A stretch of DNA of 64,000 bases from Bacillota bacterium (GCA_023410575.1 JAEYPP010000031.1:12148-76147); one strand, 5' to 3'; shown: positions 51,999-61,422, counted from the first letter of the stretch. Translations and numbers: made by a program. The notes: a model not told the origin generated them from the sequence alone.

Positions 51999-53273
51999 CT
52001 ATTTAACAATACGTCTAGCTGAAAGTGGGGTACGGTAGTTCCATTTACTTATCTTAATTCCATCTCTTTTATTGCTAGCATGTACGACTTTACCATTGCC
52101 AATGTACATCGCAACATGATTGACAGTTCCACCACTAGTTCCATAGAAAATTAAGTCTCCTGCTTGTAAGCTGTTGTAGCTTGCAGTTACTCTAGTTCCC
52201 GCGCCACGTGCCTGGTCTCTTGAGGTTCTAGGTAAAGTATACCCAAAATGCTTATAAACAGCCCAAACAAATCCAGAACAGTCAGCTCCTTTGGTTAAGC
52301 TTGTGCCACCCCATACATATGGATTTCCAACGAATTGCACAGCATAATTAGCAATTTGTTGTCCTTTTGACTTAGAAGCACTTGAACTATTACCAGAAGT
52401 TGAGGAACCTGAAGAACTTGAGGAACCCGAAGAACTTGTGGAACCTGAAGAACTTGAGGAACCCGAAGAACTTGAGGAAGCTGAAGAACTTGAGGAACTA
52501 GAAGAACTTGAGGAACTAGAATTTTGTGCCTGTGCTGCTTGCTGTGCTGCTTGCTGTGCTGCTAGTTTCGCTTTTTCTTCTTCGATACTGATGGCACGTT
52601 TATAATGATAAACTACGTCAACATAGTCTTTATGAACATACCCTGTAGTTTTAGAATCTAATCGAATCTTAAACCAATCGTCATATTCTTCTAAAATAGT
52701 ATATTGCTCATTGATTCCTATTTGTTTTTGGATTTTAGCTGTGGTATCCATTTCCATACGAACATTTAACGTAGTACATGTTACTTTAATCTTTTTGGTG
52801 ATATATTCGTCTTCGAATACTTTGGCGCCTTCCTGGCCAAATAAAAGGTATTCATTGGCTATGTAGCCGACCACATTCTTAGATCGAATTTTTGTCCAAT
52901 ACTTTCCTTTATTTAGTACGGTTGCTACATGACCGCGATATAACTTTCCAACAACTTCAGAATCCGTGCTCCAGCTGGAACGAATTCTTACGAAATCTTT
53001 TGTATTGGAAAAAGCTTTATCATCATAAACACTTGCACGTTCGATTGCGACAAGGCGTACACCATCAACTACAATTGGAGTTGTGATATTAGAAACTGAA
53101 ATACCAGTTTCAGATAAACGGTTTTCATAATAATCATTTACGGCTTCTGCCATACCCCCAATGGATGTTGCGTTTGGGTTATTACTAGCTTCGACATTGG
53201 CAATATTCATATGCATTCCCGCTACTACAATTGTTGTTGTCATAGCAATCCTTAGTATTCCATTTAATCTCAT
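51999..53273 (-). CDS. SH3-domain NlpC/P60 peptidoglycan hydrolase
   Basis: A 424-residue exported protein. It has an N-terminal signal peptide (MRLNGILRIAMTTTIVVAGM) and two bacterial SH3 domains (about 75-150 and 160-225; DFVRIRSSWSTDSEVVG and TLNVRMEMDTTAKIQ). A Ser/Gly-rich linker runs from about 255 to 310, followed by an NlpC/P60 domain with GADCSGFVWAVYKHFG (catalytic cysteine) and HVAMYIGNGKVVHAS (catalytic histidine). It cleaves stem peptides of peptidoglycan, usually gamma-D-glutamyl-diamino acid bonds, with SH3 domains binding the wall. The ATG is behind GGAGGT. Two SH3 plus an Ala/Gln-rich coiled stretch before the linker fit LytE/CwlS-like autolysins. Confidence 0.93.
   Translation of the reverse strand: MRLNGILRIAMTTTIVVAGMHMNIANVEASNNPNATSIGGMAEAVNDYYENRLSETGISVSNITTPIVVDGVRLVAIERASVYDDKAFSNTKDFVRIRSSWSTDSEVVGKLYRGHVATVLNKGKYWTKIRSKNVVGYIANEYLLFGQEGAKVFEDEYITKKIKVTCTTLNVRMEMDTTAKIQKQIGINEQYTILEEYDDWFKIRLDSKTTGYVHKDYVDVVYHYKRAISIEEEKAKLAAQQAAQQAAQAQNSSSSSSSSSSSSSASSSSSGSSSSSGSTSSSGSSSSSGSSTSGNSSSASKSKGQQIANYAVQFVGNPYVWGGTSLTKGADCSGFVWAVYKHFGYTLPRTSRDQARGAGTRVTASYNSLQAGDLIFYGTSGGTVNHVAMYIGNGKVVHASNKRDGIKISKWNYRTPLSARRIVK
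52378..52520 (-). repeat. Tandem repeat encoding a Ser-rich linker
   Basis: GAAGAACTTGAGGAA and close variants (GAACCTGAAGAACTTGAGGAA; GAACCCGAAGAACTTG) repeat about ten times on the plus strand; on the coding strand they read as Ser-Ser-Ser-Gly units. Units of 6, 12 and 15 bases intermix. Confidence 0.8.
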
Positions 53274-53370
53274 GTCTACCTCCAAGGTGTATAAATTATT
53301 TACATAATTGTACGTGAATTATAAGGGATAGAGAATTAAATGACAATAGGGAGTAATTGTAAAATGGAAT

Positions 53371-53436
53371 AGAAAAGGCTACCATCTAGAAAGTTAGTGA
53401 TGGATTCCTTCAATCATAACTTCCTTGTGGTAGCCC
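53371..53436 (-). terminator. Intrinsic terminator of the zinc-ribbon NERD-like gene
   Basis: On the minus strand GGCTACCA...AAGTTA pairs with TAACTT...TGGTAGCC around an AT-rich loop, followed by TTTT. Confidence 0.7.
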
Positions 53437-53466
53437 GTATTCATGTGAATTGCATAACATTTTTAT

Positions 53467-55320
53467 TTATTTTACATAGAGAGGTACGAGATGGTATAAG
53501 CCTTTTTTGGATAAATTTTCGTTTACAACATCAATTTGATGAATTAAATCAGCATTAGATTGAACTAATTGAATTTTTTTCTCTAAAAGCGATTCTAAAG
53601 GTTCGATGATTAACTTGCGGTAATTTGGTATCGCTAAGTTTGAGGTTGGTACCTGTTGCGAAACTAAGATTGATTTCATATGTAACATCTGTTCCTCATT
53701 AAATAAGATCGGATAGGAACGAAGTACGGATACTAATTCTCCAACACGAATGACGGTTTGTGTTGAATTATTTTCAAGTAACATATCATCATTTGAAAGT
53801 ATCACAATTTCTTTCATCTCAATATACTGATCCAAAGGTCGATTAAGTAATTGATTTAGATGTTTTTCAAGTTTGAGCATAGAATAATTGTTTGTACTTG
53901 TTATGGAAGGACTTAACGACTCTAGTCGAAGTTGACTATCTTCATTGTAGAAACGTTTGTACCAGTTACCATCACGCTCAATCAGCAATTCAAATGGAAT
54001 GGAAGAATCGAATGTCTCAATATCAATAATAAAAATTCCACGATTTGTAATTATAATATTGTCATAATCGATCGTCTCACCATCAAGTAAAATGCTATAA
54101 TCTGATAAATTAATCGCTTGCTTTTCAAACAGTTCAACTGTCGTGTTTACGCTTGTCTTGCATTTTGCGTGCCAATAGAGCATATCACAGTACATATAAA
54201 GTTGTTCAATGGCTTGCTTTGTTAAACGACGCTCGTTGTTAATCTGCTTTAAAGGCTCTTCAAAATCATTGATGTAATGCTGGTAAATATTAAAGTAAGT
54301 CTGGTTTTCAATTGCACATCTTTGATAAAGTTCTTTTATACAATTGAATTTGTTTGTGATATTTGCAATCACCTCGTGATTAAGATGACTTTCAGTTGCA
54401 AGGTTATCTTCTTTCCATAAGCATATCTTATCTTTGATATAGGTTAAGTAAATATCTAGGTCACCAGCTTTTAGTGATAAGGTATCCTCTGTACTTTGTA
54501 GATATTGTAGATAATGATTCAGTTTTTTCTCATCATTTGGTATGTAAATTTGCAAGTCTTCTTTCAGAGAAGCTTCATCAAGCTGTATTACTTTTTCACT
54601 CTGTGCTGCAACCGATTGGTCATCTGTTGCCTTACTATATTCAGGATGTCTGTGATAATAAAATTCCCAGAAAGCAATGCTGCTAATTTGCCTTCTATTT
54701 TCCTGCTGTTCATAAAAACTACGGAAATAAGATTCACAAAATATATTTAGCACATAAGCTAGAATGCATGAAAAAGCTCGAATTATTAGAAAAACAAACC
54801 CATATACAAGAAAGAATGCTATATATTCAGAGCTTAGGTTATCATCGGTATATTGATTTAGCTTTTCAATCAACCCAGATAAACGAATTTCAGCATTGAG
54901 TGGCGAACTCAGATAATGATTCATAACAATCAGTTTTATGATCAATACAATAAACTCAGACACTAAATTGATATACTTTGAACCAATACGAGTATAGCGA
55001 GATTTCCATAAATTAACGACAAAACATAGTTTCAGAATCAAGTAAATAGTTAATAAGAATAAATCTTTACCAACTTTAATGTAAGTATTATTTATTTTAC
55101 TGTAGTTTTGGGAGAATTCATGTCCCAAGCGAATGGTAGGTATAGCATTTAGTAAAAAAAAGATACACACAAGCGTTGTGGCTAAGAGTAACTGAGTTCT
55201 ACTATTAATCATATAGCGATAATTTGCTTTCTCTTTGGTGTTGTAACAATTCCAACATATATTTTCGCTGGATAATGTTTCTCCCGTTTTGTTACATCGG
55301 GAACAATTTGCATCAGTCAT
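53467..55320 (-). CDS. Zinc-ribbon membrane protein with NERD-like C-terminal domain
   Basis: A 617-residue protein. The first 28 residues hold CSRCN and CWNCYN, a zinc-ribbon. Four or five hydrophobic segments lie between residues 40 and 195, including LLLATTLVCIFFLLNAIPTI. A long soluble region follows, helical from 230 to 400, with the stretch ILLDGETIDYDNIIITNRGIFIID (about 415-440; quoted as LLDGETIDYDNIIIT and NRGIFIID). This last part resembles the NERD nuclease-related domain, but the usual lysine after the Ile-Glu pair (IEVK) is replaced by IETF, so activity is doubtful. GGAGGGAGT lies before the ATG. The gene stands alone between a promoter at 55383 and a terminator. Confidence 0.65.
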   Translation of the reverse strand: MTDANCSRCNKTGETLSSENICWNCYNTKEKANYRYMINSRTQLLLATTLVCIFFLLNAIPTIRLGHEFSQNYSKINNTYIKVGKDLFLLTIYLILKLCFVVNLWKSRYTRIGSKYINLVSEFIVLIIKLIVMNHYLSSPLNAEIRLSGLIEKLNQYTDDNLSSEYIAFFLVYGFVFLIIRAFSCILAYVLNIFCESYFRSFYEQQENRRQISSIAFWEFYYHRHPEYSKATDDQSVAAQSEKVIQLDEASLKEDLQIYIPNDEKKLNHYLQYLQSTEDTLSLKAGDLDIYLTYIKDKICLWKEDNLATESHLNHEVIANITNKFNCIKELYQRCAIENQTYFNIYQHYINDFEEPLKQINNERRLTKQAIEQLYMYCDMLYWHAKCKTSVNTTVELFEKQAINLSDYSILLDGETIDYDNIIITNRGIFIIDIETFDSSIPFELLIERDGNWYKRFYNEDSQLRLESLSPSITSTNNYSMLKLEKHLNQLLNRPLDQYIEMKEIVILSNDDMLLENNSTQTVIRVGELVSVLRSYPILFNEEQMLHMKSILVSQQVPTSNLAIPNYRKLIIEPLESLLEKKIQLVQSNADLIHQIDVVNENLSKKGLYHLVPLYVK

Positions 55321-55382
55321 TGTAACTCCCTCCGTTCGTCGTCCATATAGGTATATCCTACGACTTAAATATCAATAATTTA

Positions 55383-55411
55383 ATTATATATTATTTTAAA
55401 GGAAATGTCAT
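55383..55411 (-). promoter_or_regulatory. Predicted promoter of the NERD-like gene
   Basis: On the minus strand ATGACA (complement of 55406-55411) and TATAAT (complement of 55383-55388) are 17 bases apart. Confidence 0.55.
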
Positions 55412-55714
55412 TCACATTTGACAGAAAAAGTATTAACAATTCGAAAATTTATAAAAATATTACTTATTTTTCCAGTCGAATTTTAAAATAATCATGTGAA
55501 ATAAGAAAACAATACAAAAATGGAATCAAGTTATTGGTAAAAAAATAAAGAATATTCTTGAATAATAGGATATACTAGGGTACACTTATTTTTATGTACA
55601 AAATTATGACATTTAATTACAGTAGAGAATGTATCGAATGCCACTCAGATTCTGTGATTTTATACTTCAAGAGAATGATGAATCATAAGAACTGTTTATA
55701 CGGAAGGAAGAAAA
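55412..55714. other. AT-rich divergent intergenic stretch
   Basis: A TTGACA lies at 55418-55423 without a matching -10 at normal spacing. A 65-codon open frame at 55594 has no ribosome binding site and overlaps the start of the next gene, so it is not called. I see no other structure here. Confidence 0.4.
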
Positions 55715-56335
55715 ATGAAAAAAGGATTCTTATTGAAAATAGTGTTTGCGTTATTAGGAATCTTGTTAGTTGGAATAGGAGTTGGGTTTAATGCATCCAC
55801 ATTACTTGGTAATGATGCGATTGCAATCTTATACGACGGTATTCGTAACATTGCAGGATTAGGTTATGATTCACTTGGCTTAATGACAAATCTAGTGAAT
55901 TTATCAGTTTTAGTGTTATTGTTTTTTATTGGTCGACGTTATATAAGTATTGGTACGGTAATCTACATGTTACCACTTGGAACGTTTGTTAACTTCGGAA
56001 ATTATCTGTATGGACAAATCTTTATAGATCCATCTATAATCGTTCGTTTACTCATGAGTATCATAGGAAACCTATTAATTTATACCGGTGTCGGTATATT
56101 TATTACTATGGATATCGGTTTGGACCCATTTACTGCGTTAGTTATAGTTATTAATGATCGCTTAGGAGGGGAATTTCGAAGGACAAAAATTTGCTTTGAT
56201 AGTATCTTAGTAGTAGTTGGAACATTACTGGGAGGAACATTAGGTATTATTACAATAATCACGGCATTTTCTGCAGGTCCATGCATTCAATGGGTAACTA
56301 CCAAGCTAAAAATTAAATTAAAAGTTCGATTATAA
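55715..56335 (+). CDS. YczE/YyaS-type membrane protein
   Basis: A 206-residue protein with five hydrophobic segments. It begins GFLLKIVFALLGILLVGIGV and carries GNDAIAILYDG and GLDPFTALV, the pattern of the YczE-like family of integral membrane proteins, which in Bacillus sits near surfactin regulation but has no assigned role. A GGAAGG lies 8 bases before the ATG. The neighbour downstream is a membrane phosphodiesterase 90 bases away. Confidence 0.8.
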   Translation: MKKGFLLKIVFALLGILLVGIGVGFNASTLLGNDAIAILYDGIRNIAGLGYDSLGLMTNLVNLSVLVLLFFIGRRYISIGTVIYMLPLGTFVNFGNYLYGQIFIDPSIIVRLLMSIIGNLLIYTGVGIFITMDIGLDPFTALVIVINDRLGGEFRRTKICFDSILVVVGTLLGGTLGIITIITAFSAGPCIQWVTTKLKIKLKVRL

Positions 56336-56424
56336 AAGCAAAAAAAGGAAAGAGCTGTTGAACAATCCTTTCATAGGTTGTATAATCCATAATAGATTTT
56401 TAGACGTGTGGAGGATTGTTTTAA

Positions 56425-58230
56425 GTGAAGATAAATAAATATAAACTTGGAATTTCGCTACTAAAGCAAAATTACAAGAGTATTCTACTGTTTGACTTAA
56501 TCTATAAATTAGTGGCAACCGCGTTATTTATTCCTGTACTGGTTGGCTTATTAAATCTCGCAATGTACTTGGCGGGAATGAAATATATAAGCAATGATAA
56601 TGTATTTAACTTTTTATTGAAACCTACAACTTTATTGATTGCAGCTGTTATTCTAATCGCATTAGCGATGATTACAATCGTTGAGATGACAGCCACAGTA
56701 GCATGTTTCCACGCCTCATATTATAAGCAAAAGATAAGTGTTGCAGATATGTTTCATATTGGATTTCAATCCTCTCTTCGTATGTTTCGGGGAAAAAATC
56801 TATTAATTATCGTGTATGTTTTAATTTTATTACCGGTTACTAGTTTTGCGTTTGTGTCAAGCTATGCGTCAAGCATAATTATACCAGACTTTATTTCCTC
56901 CTATATTGAGTCCAATCGATATATTTCAGTCATTCTTACTATAATATTTATTGGTCTAACGGTAATGGCAATTCGTTGGTTGTTTAGCATTCATTTCTAC
57001 GTAAATGAAAACATGAGCTTTAAAGATGCTAGAAAGAGAAGTCTTGAAGTTAATCGAAAACGCTATATTCGTAATGTGCTACAATTGATATTATGGAATA
57101 TTATAATAGCAGTGATGATTTTAATTATAGCTTGCATTGGTATTTTTGCAGTTGCTCTTGTGATTAAAGTATTTAGCACAAGCAAAGCAGCGCTATCGGT
57201 AACACTTGCAATTACTGCTGCAGTGATTATCTTAATCTATATATTAGCAGCTAACTTTATCGTTCCGATTATGTTTGCATTTATTAGTGCAATGTATTAT
57301 CAAGATAAATTTAATAAGGGTGAAGATATTCCTGCTTATCACTCGGTTAATAATAAGCACAAACGTTTTAAAAAGATTGCTTTAATCGTAGTATTATGTG
57401 CATGCTTAGTTAATATAACGTATGTTGAAATTATTTCAGATAAGAATTTTAATTTTAATGTTCAATTTTTGGATCACCCAGATGTATCTGCACACCGAGG
57501 TGACTCAGTATCAGCTCCAGAAAATACAATTCCTGCGTTTGAAAGTGCAATCGCAAGTAAGGCAGATTATGCTGAATTGGATGTGCAGCAGACAAAGGAT
57601 GGTGTAATTGTTGTTATGCATGATAGTAACCTAGCGCGTACTACAGGAGTTAATAAAAACATCTGGGAAGTGACGTATGATGAGATCAAAGAGTTAGACG
57701 CAGGAAGTTGGTTCTCCAAAGAGTTTACTGGAACAAAAATTGCTACACTTGATGAAGTATTAAAACTTTGTAAAGATGAAATTAGATTAAATATTGAGCT
57801 AAAGCCAACTGGCCATGAAGTAGACTTTGAAAAGAGCGTTGTGGATCTTATTTATGAAAATGAGTTTGAATCGGATTGTGTAATTGCCTCAATGAAATAT
57901 CCAACGCTAGTGAAGGTGAAGGAATATGCACCAGATTTGACAACCGTTTATGTAACGACAGTTGCGTACGGTTCTATCCAGTCACTTGAGTATGCAGATG
58001 TGTTTAGCATAGAATCAACCTTTGCAACTAGCAGTATGGTGAATCGATTACATGAACAAGGAAAGCAGGTATATGCTTGGACGGTAAATAATGAAGATAG
58101 GATTCAATCTATGATTGATGCTGGTGTTGATAACATTATTACTGATAATCCAGTGCTAGCACGAGAGCTAATTTACTCAAAATCTTTGAATGATGCTATT
58201 GTTGAATTTATTACAAAAATGTTTGAGTAA
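56425..58230 (+). CDS. Membrane-bound glycerophosphodiester phosphodiesterase
   Basis: A 601-residue protein. Residues 1-345 hold about eight membrane segments and resemble the GPDPase membrane domain. From about 353 a GDPD TIM barrel follows with VSAHRGDSVSAPENT (HR dyad), YAELDVQQTKDG (metal-binding E and D) and VVMHDSNL (catalytic histidine). It cleaves glycerophosphodiesters to glycerol-3-phosphate and an alcohol; in this architecture the product may come from membrane lipid or lipoteichoic acid turnover. The start is GTG, 10 bases after GGAGG. Orientation of the catalytic domain to the outside is inferred from its position after the last helix. Confidence 0.9.
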   Translation: MKINKYKLGISLLKQNYKSILLFDLIYKLVATALFIPVLVGLLNLAMYLAGMKYISNDNVFNFLLKPTTLLIAAVILIALAMITIVEMTATVACFHASYYKQKISVADMFHIGFQSSLRMFRGKNLLIIVYVLILLPVTSFAFVSSYASSIIIPDFISSYIESNRYISVILTIIFIGLTVMAIRWLFSIHFYVNENMSFKDARKRSLEVNRKRYIRNVLQLILWNIIIAVMILIIACIGIFAVALVIKVFSTSKAALSVTLAITAAVIILIYILAANFIVPIMFAFISAMYYQDKFNKGEDIPAYHSVNNKHKRFKKIALIVVLCACLVNITYVEIISDKNFNFNVQFLDHPDVSAHRGDSVSAPENTIPAFESAIASKADYAELDVQQTKDGVIVVMHDSNLARTTGVNKNIWEVTYDEIKELDAGSWFSKEFTGTKIATLDEVLKLCKDEIRLNIELKPTGHEVDFEKSVVDLIYENEFESDCVIASMKYPTLVKVKEYAPDLTTVYVTTVAYGSIQSLEYADVFSIESTFATSSMVNRLHEQGKQVYAWTVNNEDRIQSMIDAGVDNIITDNPVLARELIYSKSLNDAIVEFITKMFE

Positions 58231-58346
58231 GACTTCAGATGAGATAGATAACGAGTGAAGGAAATAATTTGATAAGATAAAACGATATTATGTAAGGAAA
58301 TAACTCAGTTGAGATAGTTGAATATTCTGAGATAAAAGAATATATG

Positions 58347-58375
58347 TTGACGATTTAACAAAATAGTGATATTTT
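58347..58375 (+). promoter_or_regulatory. Predicted promoter in a gene-free stretch
   Basis: TTGACG (58347-58352) and TATTTT (58370-58375) are 17 bases apart, with no good gene behind them. The stretch ends at a terminator at 58564. Confidence 0.4.
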
Positions 58376-58381
58376 AATACT

Positions 58382-58608
58382 AATAGAAATGAAAGGAAGT
58401 GTGTGTTTGTTAATTGCATCATTATGCGCTTAAGAATTAATTTAGCAATTGAGGACATTGGTAGTATCTGCGGATACTTTCTTTGTGTACCCATTTGTAG
58501 CCATAAAGATGTTATGAATCAGACGCACTAACCGTTATATAACGGTCTCTTTGTCATCGAGTTAAATGCCTGTAGAACGATATCTTTATGGTTCTACAGG
58601 CATTTTTA
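58382..58608 (+). ncRNA. Candidate small RNA or leader transcript
   Basis: A predicted promoter and a strong terminator bracket about 225 bases without a good gene. A 14-codon frame (MKGSVCLLIASLCA) starts at 58389 but lacks a ribosome binding site. ACCGTTATATAACGGT at about 58530-58545 is a perfect palindrome. The transcript would end 210 bases before the MutS2-like gene. This is inference from signals only. Confidence 0.3.
58564..58608 (+). terminator. Intrinsic terminator
   Basis: AAATGCCTGTAGAAC pairs with GTTCTACAGGCATTT over a 12-base loop, followed by TTTTA. Confidence 0.85.
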
Positions 58609-58735
58609 TATATTAGGAAATTTCTCTGAGTTTCTAATATATAAAAATGCTCCGCAGGATGCGCACAAGCGCGATAGGAAGATGTCGCTTACGCGACCGC
58701 GCTTGACGAGAGTGTTTTGCAAGCAAAACACTTTT
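58609..58735 (+). repeat. R3 mosaic repeat, copy d
   Basis: The hairpins are, in order, ATTAGGAAA/TTTCTAAT, a GCTCC/GGATGC-like remnant, AAGCGCG/CGCGCTT with inner TGTCGCTTACGCGAC and AGTGTTTTGC/GCAAAACACT with T-run. It is nearly identical to copy b in its right half and begins at the end of a terminator. Confidence 0.8.
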
Positions 58736-58819
58736 TCCGTGATGGGATTCAGGTGAAATAAGTCCTTAAAAGAAAGATGCAAGCAAGGTACTTTGTTCGT
58801 AAATCAAAGGAGATTTAAG

Positions 58820-60733
58820 ATGAATCATACATTTCAAACATTAGAATTTGATAAAATATTAGTACAATTAGAAGAAAATGCATTTACAAAGAGTGCAAAG
58901 GAAAAGGCAAGAGTCTTGACAGCGTTTATGAGCGAAATGGATCTACAAGTAGCACTTCGCGAAACGAGTGAGGCTAGAAAAATTATGGATGAGATTGGTA
59001 CACCACCTTTCGTTAGTTTAGAATCGGTGGAAGAATTACTAATTACTGCTACCCAGGGTGGTTGTCTATTACCAGAACAGCTAGAATACCTTCAAACCGT
59101 TTTATCTGCGGTCAAACGATTGAAAGATTTCTTGTGCCGTGCCAAGTATCTAGAACTTGGGTTACCTTATTATGAGATAGAACTAAATACTTTAGAAAGG
59201 GTTCGAGAGGAAATTTTACAAAAGATTCGAGGATCAAGAGTCGATGATTATGCAAGTAAACTATTAAAGGATTTACGCTCTAGTATTGAAAATACTGAGA
59301 ATAAGATGCAGACAAAAGCAGAAACAATGCTAAGGAATAACAAAGAGTGTTTTTCAGATGCATTTATCGTAAAGCGTAGTGGCCACATATGTTTACCGGT
59401 GAAAAAAGAGCATAAGTTTAAAATTAGTGGAAGTGTTATTGATAAATCCTCTACAGGAGCTACGTTTTTCATTGAACCAACTAGCGTTGCTTTGATGAAT
59501 GAAGAACTAGCATGTCTTCGAATTGATGCTGAAAATGAAGAACGAAGAATTTTATATGTGCTAACTGGATTAATTGCTGACCATGTGGAAGAATTTCGCG
59601 AAAATATTCGAGTAATGGAGAAGTTAGATTATATCTTTGCAAAGGGGAAATTGAGCTTCGATATGAAAGCAGTAGAACCAACATTAACGCTAGAAAGGAA
59701 AATTGAAATTATCAACGGCCGACATCCATTTTTAGATAAGGATCTTTGTGTACCATTAAACTTTACAATAGGTGATGAAATACAAGGAGTAATAATTACA
59801 GGTCCCAATACTGGTGGTAAAACGGTGGCAATTAAAACAGTTGGTCTTTTAAGCCTGATGGCACAGTGTGGACTACATGTACCATGTGAGAGAGGAACAT
59901 TTACAATGAATAATGCAGTATTATGTGACATTGGAGATGGTCAAAACATTACAGAAAACCTCTCGACGTTTTCCTCACATATTACGAATATTCTATCAAT
60001 TTTAAGAGTAGCGAATCAGGATAGCTTAGTTATTATAGACGAATTGGGTTCTGGTACCGATCCAACCGAAGGAATGGGGATTGCAATTGCGATATTAGAG
60101 GAGTTGCAAAAGAAGGGGTGCTTGTTTTTATGTACAACACATTATCCAGAGGTAAAGCAATATGTCAATAAAACGGAACATATCACCAATGCAAGAATGC
60201 AATTTGACCGTGAATCATTATGTCCAACGTATTGTCTTGAGATTGGAGAAGCAGGAGAAAGCTGTGCTCTCTATATTGCAAAACGTTTAGGAATGTCGAA
60301 TGAAATGTTACGAAAAGCTAGTTTTGAGGCATATCATACGCATGATTTGGATTTCTTATCTGATGAAGATACTGACGAAAAGAATGCAATTATGATTAAA
60401 GAACTTCCAAAAAAGATTGTAAAAAAGAAAGTGGTAAAACAGAAGGAAGACATGACAGAGAAGTATACGATTGGGGATTGTGTTATGATCTATCCAGAGA
60501 AAAAAGTAGGAATCGTATGCAAGAAGATAAATGAAAAGGGAGTTCTTCAAGTTCAATTACAGAAGAAGAAAATCTTTATCAATCACAAACGGGTAAAGCT
60601 ATATATCAAGGCGGAGGAGATGTATCCAGATGATTATGACTTTTCCATTATTTTTGATACGGTAGCAAACCGAAAAGCAAGACGTCAGATGGATAAACAC
60701 TACTGTGAAGACTTGGAGATAAAACATGAGTAG
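58820..60733 (+). CDS. MutS2-like ATPase lacking an Smr domain
   Basis: A 637-residue protein of the MutS2 branch. It has the lever/clamp coiled coils (about 120-290) and the MutS ATPase domain: Walker A TGPNTGGKT (about residue 330), Walker B LVIIDELGSGTDPTEG (about 400) and CTTHYPEVKQY. Full MutS2 proteins are about 790 residues with a KOW and a C-terminal Smr nuclease domain; here a KOW-like part (TIGDCVMIYPEKKVGIV) is kept, but the Smr domain is absent. MutS2 relatives act on ribosomes or recombination intermediates rather than in mismatch repair. The ATG at 58820 is 7 bases after AAAGGAG. Confidence 0.88.
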   Translation: MNHTFQTLEFDKILVQLEENAFTKSAKEKARVLTAFMSEMDLQVALRETSEARKIMDEIGTPPFVSLESVEELLITATQGGCLLPEQLEYLQTVLSAVKRLKDFLCRAKYLELGLPYYEIELNTLERVREEILQKIRGSRVDDYASKLLKDLRSSIENTENKMQTKAETMLRNNKECFSDAFIVKRSGHICLPVKKEHKFKISGSVIDKSSTGATFFIEPTSVALMNEELACLRIDAENEERRILYVLTGLIADHVEEFRENIRVMEKLDYIFAKGKLSFDMKAVEPTLTLERKIEIINGRHPFLDKDLCVPLNFTIGDEIQGVIITGPNTGGKTVAIKTVGLLSLMAQCGLHVPCERGTFTMNNAVLCDIGDGQNITENLSTFSSHITNILSILRVANQDSLVIIDELGSGTDPTEGMGIAIAILEELQKKGCLFLCTTHYPEVKQYVNKTEHITNARMQFDRESLCPTYCLEIGEAGESCALYIAKRLGMSNEMLRKASFEAYHTHDLDFLSDEDTDEKNAIMIKELPKKIVKKKVVKQKEDMTEKYTIGDCVMIYPEKKVGIVCKKINEKGVLQVQLQKKKIFINHKRVKLYIKAEEMYPDDYDFSIIFDTVANRKARRQMDKHYCEDLEIKHE

Positions 60734-60779
60734 TGCTGTGAGATAAGTAATACTTAAGATACAGGTTAATGAGATGTGA

Positions 60780-60857
60780 TTGACGTAATTTACGAAGATT
60801 ACTATTAATGTGCACATGGGGGTGAAGTAAAATTTTCTTGAATTCAACCCCATATGC
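60780..60857 (+). promoter_or_regulatory. Predicted promoter with following hairpin
   Basis: TTGACG (60780-60785) and TATTAA (60803-60808) are 17 bases apart; a GGGGTGAA/TTCAACCCC hairpin follows at about 60819-60851. It lies upstream of the DNA glycosylase gene at 60925, and the hairpin would be in its leader. Confidence 0.4.
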
Positions 60858-60924
60858 ATAGAAAAGAATGATATACTAAGAATATCATTGAGGAATTGTA
60901 AAACTTAATATGTATGGAGGAACT

Positions 60925-61422
60925 ATGGCTGAATATCAAAGATTAGTGCACGAATTTGAGCCCGTATGGAATGCTGAGAGTAAGATATTAGTATTAGGAA
61001 GTTTTCCATCGGTGAAGTCAAGAGAAATTGCTTTCTATTATGGACATCCTCAAAATCGTTTTTGGAAGGTACTAGAAGCTGTACTACAACAAGAAATATC
61101 ACAGGAGATAGAGGGGCGAAAAGAATTCTTATTAAGAAATCGTATTGCAATCTGGGATGTCATACAAAGTTGTGATATTATAGGATCAAGTGATTCTAGC
61201 ATCAAAAATGTAGAACCAACAGAGTTAGCAACCTTAATTGAGAATAGTAAAATCAAGCATATTTTTGTTAATGGAAAGACGGCAGAAAGATTATATAAAC
61301 GTTACAGTGAAGCTAAAACAGGAATAAAAGCGATTGCTTTACCATCAACTAGTCCAGCAAATGCAATGTTTTCACTCGAGCGTTTATGCCAGGCTTGGAA
61401 TGTTATATGTGATTATCTATAA
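60925..61422 (+). CDS. DNA-deoxyinosine glycosylase (uracil-DNA glycosylase superfamily)
   Basis: A 165-residue protein. LGSFPSVKSREIAFYYGHPQNRFW (about residues 23-46; split as LGSFPSVKSRE and FYYGHPQNRFW) is the signature of the hypoxanthine-DNA glycosylase branch of the uracil-DNA glycosylase superfamily. The late motif is ALPSTSPANA (about 138), which contacts the flipped base. It would remove deoxyinosine or related deaminated purines from DNA. GGAGG lies 6 bases before the ATG at 60925; the longer ATG at 60910 has its ribosome binding site misplaced. Confidence 0.85.
   Translation: MAEYQRLVHEFEPVWNAESKILVLGSFPSVKSREIAFYYGHPQNRFWKVLEAVLQQEISQEIEGRKEFLLRNRIAIWDVIQSCDIIGSSDSSIKNVEPTELATLIENSKIKHIFVNGKTAERLYKRYSEAKTGIKAIALPSTSPANAMFSLERLCQAWNVICDYL

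Noticed and set aside
52378..52520. A CRISPR-like array
   Set aside because: The repeats are short, have no spacers and encode the Ser-rich linker of the NlpC/P60 protein.
55594..55791. A 65-codon frame upstream of the YczE-like gene
   Set aside because: It overlaps the start of the YczE-like gene in another frame and has no ribosome binding site.
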